Below, in pieces: positions 25,433 to 35,118 of a DNA stretch of 64,000 nt. The stretch's first letter is position 1. Each line of letters starts with the position of its first letter. The translations under genes were made by a program, and so were the position numbers. Source of the stretch: Halobacteriales archaeon QS_4_69_225 (lineage in GTDB: Archaea; Halobacteriota; Halobacteria; Halobacteriales; Haloarculaceae). The stretch covers positions 232,760 to 296,759 of the forward strand of contig PXRL01000008.1 in assembly GCA_003020965.1 (NCBI GenBank), in the 5' to 3' direction. Below the pieces are notes generated by a model that saw only the letters and a program-made list of their open reading frames with translations, made no database searches and was not told where the DNA came from.

Positions 25433-28400
25433 ATGAGTGACAAGGACAGATTCGCCGACTCGCCCGTCTCCCGCCGGCAGTTCTTCAGGCTGTCGGCGGC
25501 GACCGGCGCGGCGCTCGCGATGCCGGGCAACGCGACCGCCAGTGCCGACGACGAGGCGTTCACGACGGAGTATCGGTACGTACTGAACCACACCCCGGCC
25601 GACCACGCCGTTCCGACGCTCGTCGAGTTCTCCGAGGAGTCCGGACTCGACGCCTTCGAGTCGCTGTCGGTCGGCCAGGAACTCCACACGACGATGACGC
25701 CGACGACGGCGGCGTACGCCCAGTTGACGACCGCCGAGGCCCAGCAGGTCGCGGACCTGCCGGAGGCCAGCACCTTCCAGTTCTCGCCGGGGTCGAACCC
25801 GTTCTGGCGCATCGGCTACTACCCGCTCGGTATCTTCCCCGAGCCGCGGCGGTCGGTCGACTACATCGGCTTCGAACAGCTGAAGGACGGCCTCGGGGTG
25901 CTCGAACAGCGGTACCCCGACCGCATCCGCGTCAAGAACGTCGGGAAGTCGCCCGGCCACTTCAACGACGCCACCGCTCGCCCCGACCCCAAGGGAATGT
26001 ACGTCGTCGAGCTGACGAACTTCGACTCCGAGACCGACTTCGAGGACAAGGAGAAGGTGTTCTTCTCCTGTTCGTTGCACGGCCTGGAGATGGCCAGCCG
26101 GGAGACCGGTGCCCGGGTGCTGGAAAACGTCGCCCGCTCCTCGGAGAAGGACGTTCTCGAGGGCGAGGAGAAAGTCGAGCCGTACCTCGACGACGTCGTC
26201 GTCATCATGGGGTTCACCAACCCCGACGGCTGGGTGGCGCGCAACCCGCAGTACGAGTCCGGCTGGCAGCTGTTTGGCCCGGGCGGCGTCCCGGGGGCGC
26301 CGCTGTACGAGCGGGGCAACGCCGAGGTGTACGACACCAACCGCCAGTACCCCATCGAGGGGTACCTCACCCCGAGCCACTTCCCGGCCCAGCCGAACGA
26401 CCCCAAGAGCAACGAGGAGGAGACGCCGTCGTTCGTCACCGAGAAGGTGCCGGACGCGAAGGCGCTCGTTGACTACTTCTCGACCTACGAGAACCTCAAC
26501 TACGGGGCGGACCTCCACGGCGGGCCGTCGTTCAACAACTTCGTACTGGGGCTGGTCAGTCAGAACCAGTTCGACACCCGCCAGCTCCACGAGGTGTACG
26601 AGATGTGTCTCAACATCGACGCGGTGCTGGAGGAGGCCCTGGAGATCTGGACGACCGCCGGCGACCTCAACAAGGAGCTGCTGGGCGGGTTCACGCCCGG
26701 TCCCGGTAACATCGGCTTCGTGCCGACCGAGGGGTTCGACTACGCGACCATCTACGACACCATCGACTACACGGTGTCGGGGGCGTTTCTCGACTGGATG
26801 GCCCACCCCGAACCGGTCGGGCTGGGGCTGACGACGCTGGACTTCGAGATGTCGTACAACCACATCACCGGCGGGAACGTCTACAACCCCGAGCTGTTCC
26901 GCATCGAGACGGACGGCTACCGCGTCGTCATCCGGACCATCACCGCCTTCGCGGTCAACAATACCGATACGCCGAACACCGACGACGAGTTCGCGACCGA
27001 GACGCAGACCGACGGCGAGTCCGTCGCCTACGTCACGACGGGCGCGGTCGGCAGCGACGAGGACGCCCTCCGCGTCTCCAGCGACGACCTCGTCTTCGAC
27101 GCCGAGGGCAACACCGAAATCGTCTTCAACGAGGTCCAAGGCGAGAGTTACACCGGCGTCCTCGGGCCGGGGACACCGGCGACGCGGACCCGGCAGGAAC
27201 ACTCCTTCACCACGGTCGCCGAGGCCGACCGGGTCGAGGCGACGGCCTCCTGGAACGCCAACAGCACCCAGGACAACGAGCTGTACCTGCTGGACTCCGA
27301 GGGCAACCAGGTCGCCGCGTCGACGAACTTCAACCCGGCCGCCGGCGGCGAGTCCGTCCAGGCGCCCGCGGAACCGGACGCCGAGTACACCGTCGTCATC
27401 GAGACGTACGCGAACGCGGCGGCTGCCTACGAGATCGACGTGAGCGTCCAGTCCGCGGAGGTCAAACAGGTGAGCAGCGACAGCGACTCCGGCGGCGGGG
27501 TGACGACGGAGCTGTCGCGGACGACCGAGGAGGTCACCGTCGCCGACGCGGCCGAGACGACCGTCGAGGTCGAGGAGGGGCTCCACAGCATGGGCGTCGA
27601 CGTGCAGATCGACAGCATCGCGGCCGACGCCGAGCTAGTGAATCCCGACGGCGAGGTCGTCGCGTCGTACGACGGCGTCCACGCCGAAGAGGACCGCCTC
27701 GGCGGCAAGGAGGGCGGCGTCCCGCCGTTCACCGTCTCCGAGCCGGCGGCCGGCAGCTGGACGTTCCGGCTGACCAACCGCCTCGAGGGGGCCAAGCGGG
27801 GGGAGATCGTCGTCTGGACGCTGTCGTCGCCGTCGCCGAACCCCGACCCCCGGGACGTGTTCGGCTACGAGCAGCGCGACTACGAGGTGACGCCCTTCCG
27901 GTTCTTCGAGGACTACGAGGGGTTCATCGAGGACGGCGGCACCGTCGAGCCGGTCACCGTCGAGGAGGTGGCGAACGGCGCGCTGTCGGGGTACGACCAC
28001 GCCGTCGTCATCCACGACTACGGCGCCAACGGCGACGGCCAGCCGGGCAACGGCGAGTACGGCTACCGCGGCGAGGACCACCCCGCCGAGGGGTTCACGA
28101 CGGACGGCTACACCGACGCTCTCGACGCGTTCGTCGACGCGGGCGGCAACCTTGTGTTGACCGACGCCGGCCTGAACCTGGTGCCGGAGCTGGAGAACGG
28201 CCTCGTTGACGGGTCGCGGATCGACGGGAGCGCCGTCGGCTCCGCCTCCAGCTACGAGGTGGCGCGGTTCACCTCGAAGAACCTCGACCACCCGCTGCTG
28301 ACGGACGGTCGGCCGATCCAGAACCAGCTGTGGAAGACGGCGCCGCTCGGCTACCAGGCATTCAACGGCGCCGCCGGCCAGGCGCCGATGTTCTCGGTCG

Positions 28401-29137
28401 ACGAGACGAGCCTAGCGGAGGCCGCCGGCGACAGCGTCGCCACGGTCGCCGGCTCCAATCGCGAGGGTGTCGTCGCCGCCTCCGTCACCGACGGCAGCGG
28501 CACCGGGCGGGGCGTCCACCTGGTCGGCTCGCTGCTGCCGCGGCCGACCCAGAGCAACGTCCACGCCTTCGGCCTGCAGGACTACACGGTGACGTTCTTC
28601 GGGAACCTCATCATGACGTCGGCGCTGGGCTTCCAGCAGGTTCGCGACACCGGCGACGAGGTCCGGACGTTCGCCCGCGGCGACGAGTGGAACCTCGAGG
28701 GCGTCGAGCCGGTCGACCCGCCGGCACCCGAATTCTCGGTCGACGGCTCCCGGGACGACGACGCCTCGGTGTTCACCGGCGGTCAGACCAACCGCGTCGA
28801 GATCACCGTCGATTCCATCGAGGGCGACGTCTCCGCCGGAACCGAGGTGACCGTCACCGACGAGATTCCGGACGGCTGGTCCGTCGACGAGCGGTACGGC
28901 GACGTCGAGAGCGTTGACGGCACCACGGTCACCCTCAGTTCCGTCACGCCGAGCGAGGTCTCGGACGACTCGGTCACCCGGCAGTACTTCGCCGAGGCCC
29001 CCGAGGGCGTCGGTGAGTCCGGCAGCTACACCTTCGGGCCCGCCGTCGCCGAGGCGACGGTCGAAGGCGAGACGCTCACCGACCAGATAGCCGGCACCGA
29101 GACGGTCTACGTCGCCGGCGCGTCGACGGAGACGTGA
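25433..29137 (+). CDS. Giant Tat-exported M14 zinc carboxypeptidase, copy 1
   Basis: 1234 residues. The Tat signal is SRRQFFRLSAATGAALAMPG. M14 metallocarboxypeptidase core (about 130-510): zinc ligands in SLHGLEMASRE (His216, Glu219) and DLHGG (His362), catalytic Glu in TLDFEMSYNHITGGN (about 472). Then a pre-peptidase C-terminal-like beta domain (about 565-680), a proprotein-convertase-P-like domain (LHSMGVDVQIDSI), a ThuA/DUF4350-like Rossmann segment (ALDAFVDAGGNLVLTDAG), and a C-terminal domain with DEIPDGWSVDERYGDVESV. ATG 25433 places the twin Arg at 14-15. It would trim peptides outside the cell. Paralogue follows 121 bases downstream. Confidence 0.9.
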   Translation: MSDKDRFADSPVSRRQFFRLSAATGAALAMPGNATASADDEAFTTEYRYVLNHTPADHAVPTLVEFSEESGLDAFESLSVGQELHTTMTPTTAAYAQLTTAEAQQVADLPEASTFQFSPGSNPFWRIGYYPLGIFPEPRRSVDYIGFEQLKDGLGVLEQRYPDRIRVKNVGKSPGHFNDATARPDPKGMYVVELTNFDSETDFEDKEKVFFSCSLHGLEMASRETGARVLENVARSSEKDVLEGEEKVEPYLDDVVVIMGFTNPDGWVARNPQYESGWQLFGPGGVPGAPLYERGNAEVYDTNRQYPIEGYLTPSHFPAQPNDPKSNEEETPSFVTEKVPDAKALVDYFSTYENLNYGADLHGGPSFNNFVLGLVSQNQFDTRQLHEVYEMCLNIDAVLEEALEIWTTAGDLNKELLGGFTPGPGNIGFVPTEGFDYATIYDTIDYTVSGAFLDWMAHPEPVGLGLTTLDFEMSYNHITGGNVYNPELFRIETDGYRVVIRTITAFAVNNTDTPNTDDEFATETQTDGESVAYVTTGAVGSDEDALRVSSDDLVFDAEGNTEIVFNEVQGESYTGVLGPGTPATRTRQEHSFTTVAEADRVEATASWNANSTQDNELYLLDSEGNQVAASTNFNPAAGGESVQAPAEPDAEYTVVIETYANAAAAYEIDVSVQSAEVKQVSSDSDSGGGVTTELSRTTEEVTVADAAETTVEVEEGLHSMGVDVQIDSIAADAELVNPDGEVVASYDGVHAEEDRLGGKEGGVPPFTVSEPAAGSWTFRLTNRLEGAKRGEIVVWTLSSPSPNPDPRDVFGYEQRDYEVTPFRFFEDYEGFIEDGGTVEPVTVEEVANGALSGYDHAVVIHDYGANGDGQPGNGEYGYRGEDHPAEGFTTDGYTDALDAFVDAGGNLVLTDAGLNLVPELENGLVDGSRIDGSAVGSASSYEVARFTSKNLDHPLLTDGRPIQNQLWKTAPLGYQAFNGAAGQAPMFSVDETSLAEAAGDSVATVAGSNREGVVAASVTDGSGTGRGVHLVGSLLPRPTQSNVHAFGLQDYTVTFFGNLIMTSALGFQQVRDTGDEVRTFARGDEWNLEGVEPVDPPAPEFSVDGSRDDDASVFTGGQTNRVEITVDSIEGDVSAGTEVTVTDEIPDGWSVDERYGDVESVDGTTVTLSSVTPSEVSDDSVTRQYFAEAPEGVGESGSYTFGPAVAEATVEGETLTDQIAGTETVYVAGASTET

Positions 29138-29191
29138 CGGCGACGGGGGCCGTTTAAAAACAGCGAGGAGTTCCCGGAAAATTCTCCCCAT

Positions 29192-29226
29192 CGTTTGGAC
29201 GCATTTGTCAGAACCTTTTGTAACCC
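29192..29226 (+). promoter_or_regulatory. Conserved upstream box of the second M14 gene
   Basis: CGTTTGGACGCATTTGTCAG followed by AACCTTTTGTAACCC, matching the box before copy 1 at nearly the same distance from the ATG. Divergence in the flanks suggests the box is selected, or simply the surviving part of a duplicated upstream region. Confidence 0.4.
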
Positions 29227-29258
29227 ACCCGGGGGACCCGGAAGTGTGAGCCACACCT

Positions 29259-32200
29259 ATGAGCGACGATGACAGGTTCGACGACGCTTCGATCTCGCGA
29301 CGACGGTTCTTCCAGCTGTCGGCCGCAGCCGGCGCGGCACTGTCGATGCCGGGCAACGCGACAGCCAGTGCCGACGACGAGGCGTTCGCGGCCGAGTACC
29401 AGTACGTACTGAACCACACTCCCGAGGACTACGCCGTCCCGACGCTCGTCGAGTTCTCCGGCGAGACCGGCCTGCAAGCGTTCGAGGCGCTGGACGTCGG
29501 CGAGTCGATTCACACAACGACGACACCGACGACGGCGGCCTACGCCCAGTTGACGACGGCGGAGGCCCAGCAGGTCGCCGATCTGCCGGAGGCGAGTACC
29601 TTCCAGTTCTCGCCGGGCTCGAATCCGTTCTGGCGCATCGGCTACTACCCGCTGGGGGTCTTCCCCGAGCCGCGGCGGTCGGTCGATTACATCGGCTTCG
29701 AGCAGCTAAAAGACGGCCTCGCCGAACTCGAGGACCGCTACCCGAGCCGCATCAAGGTCAAGAACGTTGGCAAGTCGCCGGGCCACTACAACAACGCGAC
29801 GGCCCGACCCGACCCCAAAGGGATGTACGTCGTCGAGCTGACGAACTTCGATTCCGAGACCGACTTCGAGGACAAGGAGAAGGTGTTTTTCTCCTGTTCG
29901 CTGCACGGCCTGGAGATGGCCAGCCGGGAGACCGGTGCCCGGGTGCTGGAGAACACCGCCCGCTCCTCGGAGCCGGACGTCGCCGGCAGCGACACGAAGC
30001 TCGAGCCCCTGCTGGACGACGTGGTGGTCGTCATCGGCTTCACCAACCCCGACGGCTGGGCGGTCCGGAACCCGCAGTACGACTCCGGCTGGCAGACCGG
30101 CGGTCCGGGCGGCTTCGGTCCCCGGGTGCCCGCGGCGACACTGTACGAGCGGGGCAACGCGGAGGTGTACGACACCAACCGCCAGTATCCGGCGGTCGGC
30201 TACATCACGCCGACGCACTACCCAGCGGCACCGGCCAACTACGACGGCGATGAGCCGTCGTTCGTCAACGAGAAGGTACCGGACGCGAAGGCGCTCGTCG
30301 ATTACTTCTCGACGTACGAGAACCTCAACTACGGCGCCGACCTCCACGGTGGCCCCGTGTTCAACAACTTCGTGCTGGGGCTGATCAGCCAGGACCAGTT
30401 CAACACCCGCGAGCTCCACGAGGTGTACGAGATGTGTCTCAACATCGACGAGACCCTCGCGGAGGCGCTGGACACCTGGGAGACGGTCGGCCAGGCCCGC
30501 ACGGAGCTGGTCGGCGACCAGCAGTTCGACCCGCTGCTGTTCGGCGTCGTCCCCGAGAGCGCCTTCGACTACGCGACCATCTACGACACCATCGGTTACA
30601 CCGTCTCCGGCGCGTTTCTCGACTGGATGGCCCACCCCGAGCCGGTCGGGTTGGACATGACGACGCTGGACTTCGAGATGTCGTTCAACCACATCACCGG
30701 TGGGAACGTCTACAACCCCGAGCTGTTCGAGCGGGAGGTGACGGGCTACCGGGCGACCATCCGGACCATCGTCGACTTCGCGGTCAACAACACCGACACG
30801 CCGAACACCTCGGAGAACTTCTTTACCCGCACCGAGACCGGCGGCGACGCCGTCGCCTACGTCACGACGGGCGCGGTCGGCAGCGGCGACGACGCCCTGC
30901 GGCGGACCGACGACCAGCTCGACATCGACGACGGGACCGAGTTCTACGAGACCGAGGAGTCGACGGAATTGACTGCCGAGGAGACGGCGTACAGCTTCGA
31001 CGTCGAGCGGACCGACCTCCACAGCATGGGCGTCCACCTCCACGGCCAGGCGGTCCTCGCCGACCTCGAACTCGTCTCGCCGGACGGCGAGGTCGTCCGC
31101 TCCTTCGAGGGCGTCACCGAGGAGCGCGTCGGTGGCAAGTGCTGCGGGCTGCCGGAGTTCACCGTCTCCGAGCCCCAGCCCGGCACCTGGACGCTCCGGG
31201 CGGACAGCTACGACGACGCGAGCCAGGTCGTCGAGATGCAGCGGTGGACACTGGCCGCCCAGGGTAGCCCCGATCCGGCGCAGGCCTGGGACGGCGAGGG
31301 CTACGAGCAGGCCGGCTACGACGTGACGCCGTTCGAGTTCTTCCGGGACTACGAGAGCGCCGAGAAGCGCGGCAACCTGCGGAACTTCATCGAGAACGGC
31401 AGCGTCGACGCCGTCACCGTCGACGACGTGAAGGCCGGCGCTCTCTCCAACTACGACCACGCCGTCCTCGTCCACGACTACGTCTCGCCGACCGAGCGCA
31501 TCTCGGAGGGCGTCACCGACAACCAGAAGGCCGGCGTCACCGGCGGCGCCACCGACGCCGGGTACGTCGGCGCGCTCGACGACTTCGTCGACGCGGGCGG
31601 CAACCTCGTCGTCACCGACACGGGAACGTACGTCCTCTCGGAGATGGACAACGAGCTGGTCGACGGGTCGGCCATCAGCCGCGAGGACAACATCGAGCGG
31701 CAGACCCTCGACGTGGCGCGGTTCACGTCGAAGAACCTCGATCACCCGCTGTTCGACGACAGCGTCCGAGAGATCCAAAACCAGCTGTGGAAGGTCCAGC
31801 CGCTCGGCTACCAGGTCGACGGCTCGGCGCCGATGGACCTCCTCGACGAGAGCGCCCTCGCGGCGGCGTCCGGCGACAGCGCCGCCTCCGTCGCCGCCCG
31901 GACGAACGGTCGGGTGGCGGCCGCGTCGGTCACGCCCGACGGGACGACCGACACCGGAATCCACTACATCTCCTCGCTGCTGCCGCCGGCGACGCAGGCG
32001 AACCTCCACCCGTTCGGCCTGCAGAACTACACCGTCACGTTCCTGGGCAACATCATGCTCACGTCGGCGCTGGGGTTCACGCAGGTCCGCGACACCGGCG
32101 AGACGACCCGCGAGTACGGCCGGACGCGCGACTGGGACGTCGACGACATCGGCTCCGGCCCCGGCGCGACCCTCACCGCCGACGGGTCGCGGGACGACGA

Positions 32201-32579
32201 CGCCACGGTGTTCACCGGCGGCCAGACCAACCGCGTCGAGATCACCGTCTCGGAACTCGGCGGCGACGTCGAGTCCGACGACGAGGTCGCCATCACCGAC
32301 GAGATTCCGGACGGCTGGACCGTCGACACCGACTTCGGCGACGCCGAAAGCGTCGACGACGGCGTCGTCGGTCTCGGTTCCGTCACGCCGAGCGAGGTTT
32401 CGGGTGACAGCACCGTCACCCGGAAGTACTTCGCCGAGGCCCCCGAGGGCGTCGGTGAGTCCGGCGATTACACCTTCGGGCCGGCGGAGGCGACCGTCAC
32501 CATCGACGGCGAGGCGCTCACCGCCGAGGTCGCCGGCACCGCGACGGTCTACGTCGTCGGCGCCAGCACCGAGCTGTAA
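29259..32579 (+). CDS. Giant Tat-exported M14 zinc carboxypeptidase, copy 2
   Basis: 1106 residues, tandem paralogue of copy 1 with near-identical catalytic core. Tat signal SRRRFFQLSAAAGAALSMPG; zinc ligands in CSLHGLEMASRE and DLHGG; catalytic Glu in TLDFEMSFNHITGGN. It lacks the PPC-like domain of copy 1, which explains the length difference, but has the P-like domain (LHSMGVHLHGQAVLADLELV), the Rossmann-like segment and the same C-terminal domain. It carries an extra CC pair (GGKCCGLPEF) absent from copy 1. Start ATG 29259. A T-run 18 bases after the stop may end transcription. Confidence 0.9.
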   Translation: MSDDDRFDDASISRRRFFQLSAAAGAALSMPGNATASADDEAFAAEYQYVLNHTPEDYAVPTLVEFSGETGLQAFEALDVGESIHTTTTPTTAAYAQLTTAEAQQVADLPEASTFQFSPGSNPFWRIGYYPLGVFPEPRRSVDYIGFEQLKDGLAELEDRYPSRIKVKNVGKSPGHYNNATARPDPKGMYVVELTNFDSETDFEDKEKVFFSCSLHGLEMASRETGARVLENTARSSEPDVAGSDTKLEPLLDDVVVVIGFTNPDGWAVRNPQYDSGWQTGGPGGFGPRVPAATLYERGNAEVYDTNRQYPAVGYITPTHYPAAPANYDGDEPSFVNEKVPDAKALVDYFSTYENLNYGADLHGGPVFNNFVLGLISQDQFNTRELHEVYEMCLNIDETLAEALDTWETVGQARTELVGDQQFDPLLFGVVPESAFDYATIYDTIGYTVSGAFLDWMAHPEPVGLDMTTLDFEMSFNHITGGNVYNPELFEREVTGYRATIRTIVDFAVNNTDTPNTSENFFTRTETGGDAVAYVTTGAVGSGDDALRRTDDQLDIDDGTEFYETEESTELTAEETAYSFDVERTDLHSMGVHLHGQAVLADLELVSPDGEVVRSFEGVTEERVGGKCCGLPEFTVSEPQPGTWTLRADSYDDASQVVEMQRWTLAAQGSPDPAQAWDGEGYEQAGYDVTPFEFFRDYESAEKRGNLRNFIENGSVDAVTVDDVKAGALSNYDHAVLVHDYVSPTERISEGVTDNQKAGVTGGATDAGYVGALDDFVDAGGNLVVTDTGTYVLSEMDNELVDGSAISREDNIERQTLDVARFTSKNLDHPLFDDSVREIQNQLWKVQPLGYQVDGSAPMDLLDESALAAASGDSAASVAARTNGRVAAASVTPDGTTDTGIHYISSLLPPATQANLHPFGLQNYTVTFLGNIMLTSALGFTQVRDTGETTREYGRTRDWDVDDIGSGPGATLTADGSRDDDATVFTGGQTNRVEITVSELGGDVESDDEVAITDEIPDGWTVDTDFGDAESVDDGVVGLGSVTPSEVSGDSTVTRKYFAEAPEGVGESGDYTFGPAEATVTIDGEALTAEVAGTATVYVVGASTEL

Positions 32580-32597
32580 ACGGCCGCGGTCCACACC

Positions 32598-32603
32598 TTT
32601 TTT
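32598..32603 (+). terminator. T6 tract after the M14 pair
   Basis: CCTTTTTTCG lies 18 bases after the stop of the second M14 gene, in otherwise GC-rich sequence. Archaeal termination often uses such T-runs. It is also about 25 bases before the next ATG, so it may belong to that gene's promoter instead. Confidence 0.35.
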
Positions 32604-32627
32604 CGCCGCACCGTTCCACCGACGGGT

Positions 32628-33623
32628 ATGTCCGACCACGCCTTCGTCGTCGGCGGCACGCGGTTCATCGGCCGCCACACGGTCGCGGAGTTCCGCGAGG
32701 CCGGCTACGACGTGACGATATTCAACCGCGGCAGCCACGACGACCCCTTCGCCGACGACGACGGCGTCGACCACCGCGAGGGCGACCGGACCGTCGAGGC
32801 GGACCTCCGGCGGGCGGCGCTGGCGGTCGACCCCGACGTCGTCGTCGACTGCGTCGCCTACGAGCCACGGGACGTCCACACCGCGACGGACGTCTTCGCC
32901 GACGTCGACGCCTACGTGTACGTCTCTTCGGGGGCGGCCTACGGCGTCGAGCGGATTCCCAAGCGGGAGGACGGGACGCCGCTGTGTGACTGCTCGGCCG
33001 AGCAGGCCGTCGACGACTCCCCGGAGACGTACGGCCCGCGGAAGGCCGAGGGCGACCGGGCGGTGTTCGCCGCCGCCGACCGCGGCGTGAACGCGATGTC
33101 GATTCGGCCGCCGGTCGTCTACGGGCCGCACGACTACACCGAGCGGTTCGACTACTGGATCGACCGCGTCGAGAGCCACGACCGCGTCGTCGTCCCGGGC
33201 GACGGGACGAACCTCTGGCACCTCGTCTACGTCGAAGACGTCGCCGCCGCCATCCGGACGGTCGCCGAGGCGGGCCGACCGGGCGAGGCGTACAACGTCG
33301 GCGACGGCCACGCGCCGACGCTCGGCGAGTGGGTCGAACTGCTGGCCGACGCCTGCGAGACGACCGTCGAGCCGGTGTTCGCCAGCGAGCGGGAGCTGGG
33401 CGCCGTCGGCTGCTCCGCCGAGGAGTTCCCGCTGTACCGGGACCCGCCGCACCTGCTGTCGACGGCGAAGCTGCGGGCGCTGGGGTGGGAGCCGAGGGCC
33501 CACGAGACGGCACTGTCGGCGACGGTCGCCGACCACCGCCGCTCCGACCGGACCGGCCGCGAGAACGGCCCCGACCGCGAGACCGAGCGGCGGCTGCTCG
33601 AGGTCCTCGATACCGTCGAGTGA
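32628..33623 (+). CDS. Extended SDR family NAD-dependent epimerase/dehydratase
   Basis: A 331-residue Rossmann protein. The nucleotide-binding motif is VVGGTRFIGRHTV, with VYVSSGAAYG and ETYGPRKAEGDRAV giving the SxxxYxxxK active site (Tyr in YGPRK). The C-terminal part has the substrate segment LWHLVYVEDVAAAI. Similar haloarchaeal proteins are annotated as NAD-dependent epimerases and resemble plant RNA-binding CSP41-like SDRs, so the substrate is open. ATG 32628. Confidence 0.85.
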   Translation: MSDHAFVVGGTRFIGRHTVAEFREAGYDVTIFNRGSHDDPFADDDGVDHREGDRTVEADLRRAALAVDPDVVVDCVAYEPRDVHTATDVFADVDAYVYVSSGAAYGVERIPKREDGTPLCDCSAEQAVDDSPETYGPRKAEGDRAVFAAADRGVNAMSIRPPVVYGPHDYTERFDYWIDRVESHDRVVVPGDGTNLWHLVYVEDVAAAIRTVAEAGRPGEAYNVGDGHAPTLGEWVELLADACETTVEPVFASERELGAVGCSAEEFPLYRDPPHLLSTAKLRALGWEPRAHETALSATVADHRRSDRTGRENGPDRETERRLLEVLDTVE

Positions 33624-33696
33624 CGTCGGTCGAGGGACGTGCCGAACTGAAAAACCCCGTTCGACGCCCGTCGGCGGCCGACGGCTCGTATCTCGG

Positions 33697-34212
33697 TCAG
33701 ATCTCCTGGCCGGGGGTGTTCTGCCCGTAGACCCGCTCGGCGAACAGCAGCGCGACCAGCCCGAAGATGATCATCGCGTAGGAGACGGCCGCGTAGAGGG
33801 CATCGAGTTCGGTCGAGTACTCGCTGGTCCGGAAGATGATGGCCTTCCGGACCATCGCGATGACGCCGGTGTAGATGATGAGCCGGACGATGCGGCGGGT
33901 CTCGCTTTCCCTGACGTACGCCAGCACGGTCTGATAGACCTCGATGATGATGAGCAACAGGAGCCCGGTGTCGATGAACCCGACGACGGTGTTCGGGTCC
34001 GTTATCGCCCCGCTTCGGATCGCGAGGACGATCTGGAGCGACAGGTCGACGACGCCGATGGCGAACAGCAGCGCGAACACCGAGGCCGCGGCCAGTTCGA
34101 CGCCGTGGACGAACCGGTCGGCGAGTCTGGAGTAACGCTCGACGAGCGTCGGCGACGAGTCGTTCTCGGTCGTGGGGGACGCCGGTGGAGTTGTCGAACG
34201 GTCCTCGCTCAT
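33697..34212 (-). CDS. PsiE-family membrane protein
   Basis: About 171 residues. An acidic, Ser/Thr/Pro-rich N-terminus (about 30) is followed by four hydrophobic helices with the PsiE-type motif EVYQTVLAYVRES between helices 2 and 3 and YTGVIAMVRKAIIF after. PsiE is phosphate-starvation-inducible in bacteria, function unknown. ATG 34212 preferred over a TTG at 34269, which would only add a polar tail. Single gene, minus strand. Confidence 0.75.
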   Translation of the reverse strand: MSEDRSTTPPASPTTENDSSPTLVERYSRLADRFVHGVELAAASVFALLFAIGVVDLSLQIVLAIRSGAITDPNTVVGFIDTGLLLLIIIEVYQTVLAYVRESETRRIVRLIIYTGVIAMVRKAIIFRTSEYSTELDALYAAVSYAMIIFGLVALLFAERVYGQNTPGQEI

Positions 34213-34929
34213 CGGTTCGACGGAGTCCGGCCGAGGTCCGTGTGCCTGACCGTCGCTGGTCGGGGACAAGCGTGATGTCGTGGCATTACTTTACGACGAG
34301 TTACATATCCGGATAGTATAAACCTCAGGATACGGGCATTCCCGCGACCGCCGTGCGGCCCGGTTACGAGGAAGTAGCGTGCCTCGACGGCGATGACGAC
34401 CCGTCCGAACGCCCCCTCCCGCTCGCGGGCCGTGGCTCACGGGTCGCTTCGCTCGCGGCTCCCCCGCGGTCGCCTCCGAGTAGCGGACGAACTCCACGAG
34501 AATGGATAGCGAACTGGCGAGGAACTGCACCGTCCTGAGCGCCGCGGCGTCGAACCGTTTCGACAGCGCCGCGAATGTCCCGCGCGTCTAGCTCACGACC
34601 GCCCCGCCTCCGCCCGTCGCGTGTCTATTATCTTTCCCCTACGACGGTAGCCCGCTCAACTTTCCGCCGGCCATCGCGGCCGCGTTCAAGTCGCCCGCGG
34701 CTCCCCGGTACAGTCCGGGGTTTCAGCTACAAGATGATACGTCGCGCCTACACCGGATATACGGCCCATTAGAGGGGTCATAATGTCTGCCGCGCGTCTT
34801 GCGGGCGTTCAATGCCGTTTTGAGCACTATCAGCAGCTCTAAGGCGATCATCCTGATATTAGCGGTCTGGTAACACCTCTTAAATCTTAGGATAATTTTA
34901 ATTACCGTGCCCACCTGTGTCAGGTTGTC
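34213..34929. other. Gene-free region with a degenerate R1 copy and an AT-rich promoter
   Basis: About 700 bases. 34368-34480 is an R1 copy (GAGGAAGTAGCGTGCCTCGA, then CCGTCCGAACGCCCCCTCC), its tail eroded. The middle (34500-34780) is featureless. The right end is AT-rich and has GATAATTTTAATTACC about 30 bases before the small gene at 34930, a likely promoter. Confidence 0.45.
34368..34480 (+). repeat. R1 element, partial copy
   Basis: The head and the CTCGCGGGCCGTGGCTCACG segment match the 24.9 kb copy; the long palindromic core and the conserved tail are missing. Confidence 0.5.
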
Positions 34930-35061
34930 ATGTCCGACGACAACAAAGCTGTTGCGTGGTTGGCAGAGCACCCCAAGATGACCGGCGTCATGTTCACGAT
35001 GCTGCTGTTGCTGTCGCAGGCTGGAAGTGCGGTGGCGGGTCGTGGCGCGGCGGGTCCGTAA
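34930..35061 (+). CDS. 43-residue hydrophobic peptide, DUF7503-like
   Basis: ATG 34930 to TAA 35059-35061. A charged start (MSDDNKAVAWLAEHPKMTGV) is followed by one hydrophobic helix (MFTMLLLLSQAGSAVAG) and a short RGAAGP tail. It matches my memory of small haloarchaeal DUF7503 proteins (WLAEHP...LSQAG pattern). It has its own AT-rich TATA-like promoter at about 34893-34903, and is convergent with the CHAT protease gene 57 bases away. Function unknown; the pairing suggests a link with the protease. Confidence 0.6.
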   Translation: MSDDNKAVAWLAEHPKMTGVMFTMLLLLSQAGSAVAGRGAAGP

Positions 35062-35118
35062 CACTACGAAATATTTAGACGTACCGCTGAGCGCACGACG
35101 CTCAGCCAGGGTATGAAC

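Noticed and set aside
29706-33536. Very long open frame (about 1276 codons) on the minus strand across the M14 and SDR genes
   Set aside because: It is the antisense of GC-rich genes: Arg/Val/Asp-biased, no domain, and the plus-strand genes have clear active-site motifs.
34500-34780. Possible tRNA or stable RNA gene in the spacer left of the 43-residue gene
   Set aside because: Some stems can be drawn, but no cloverleaf, T-loop GTTCRA context or CCA-compatible acceptor stem. No tRNA or rRNA gene was recognised in the window.
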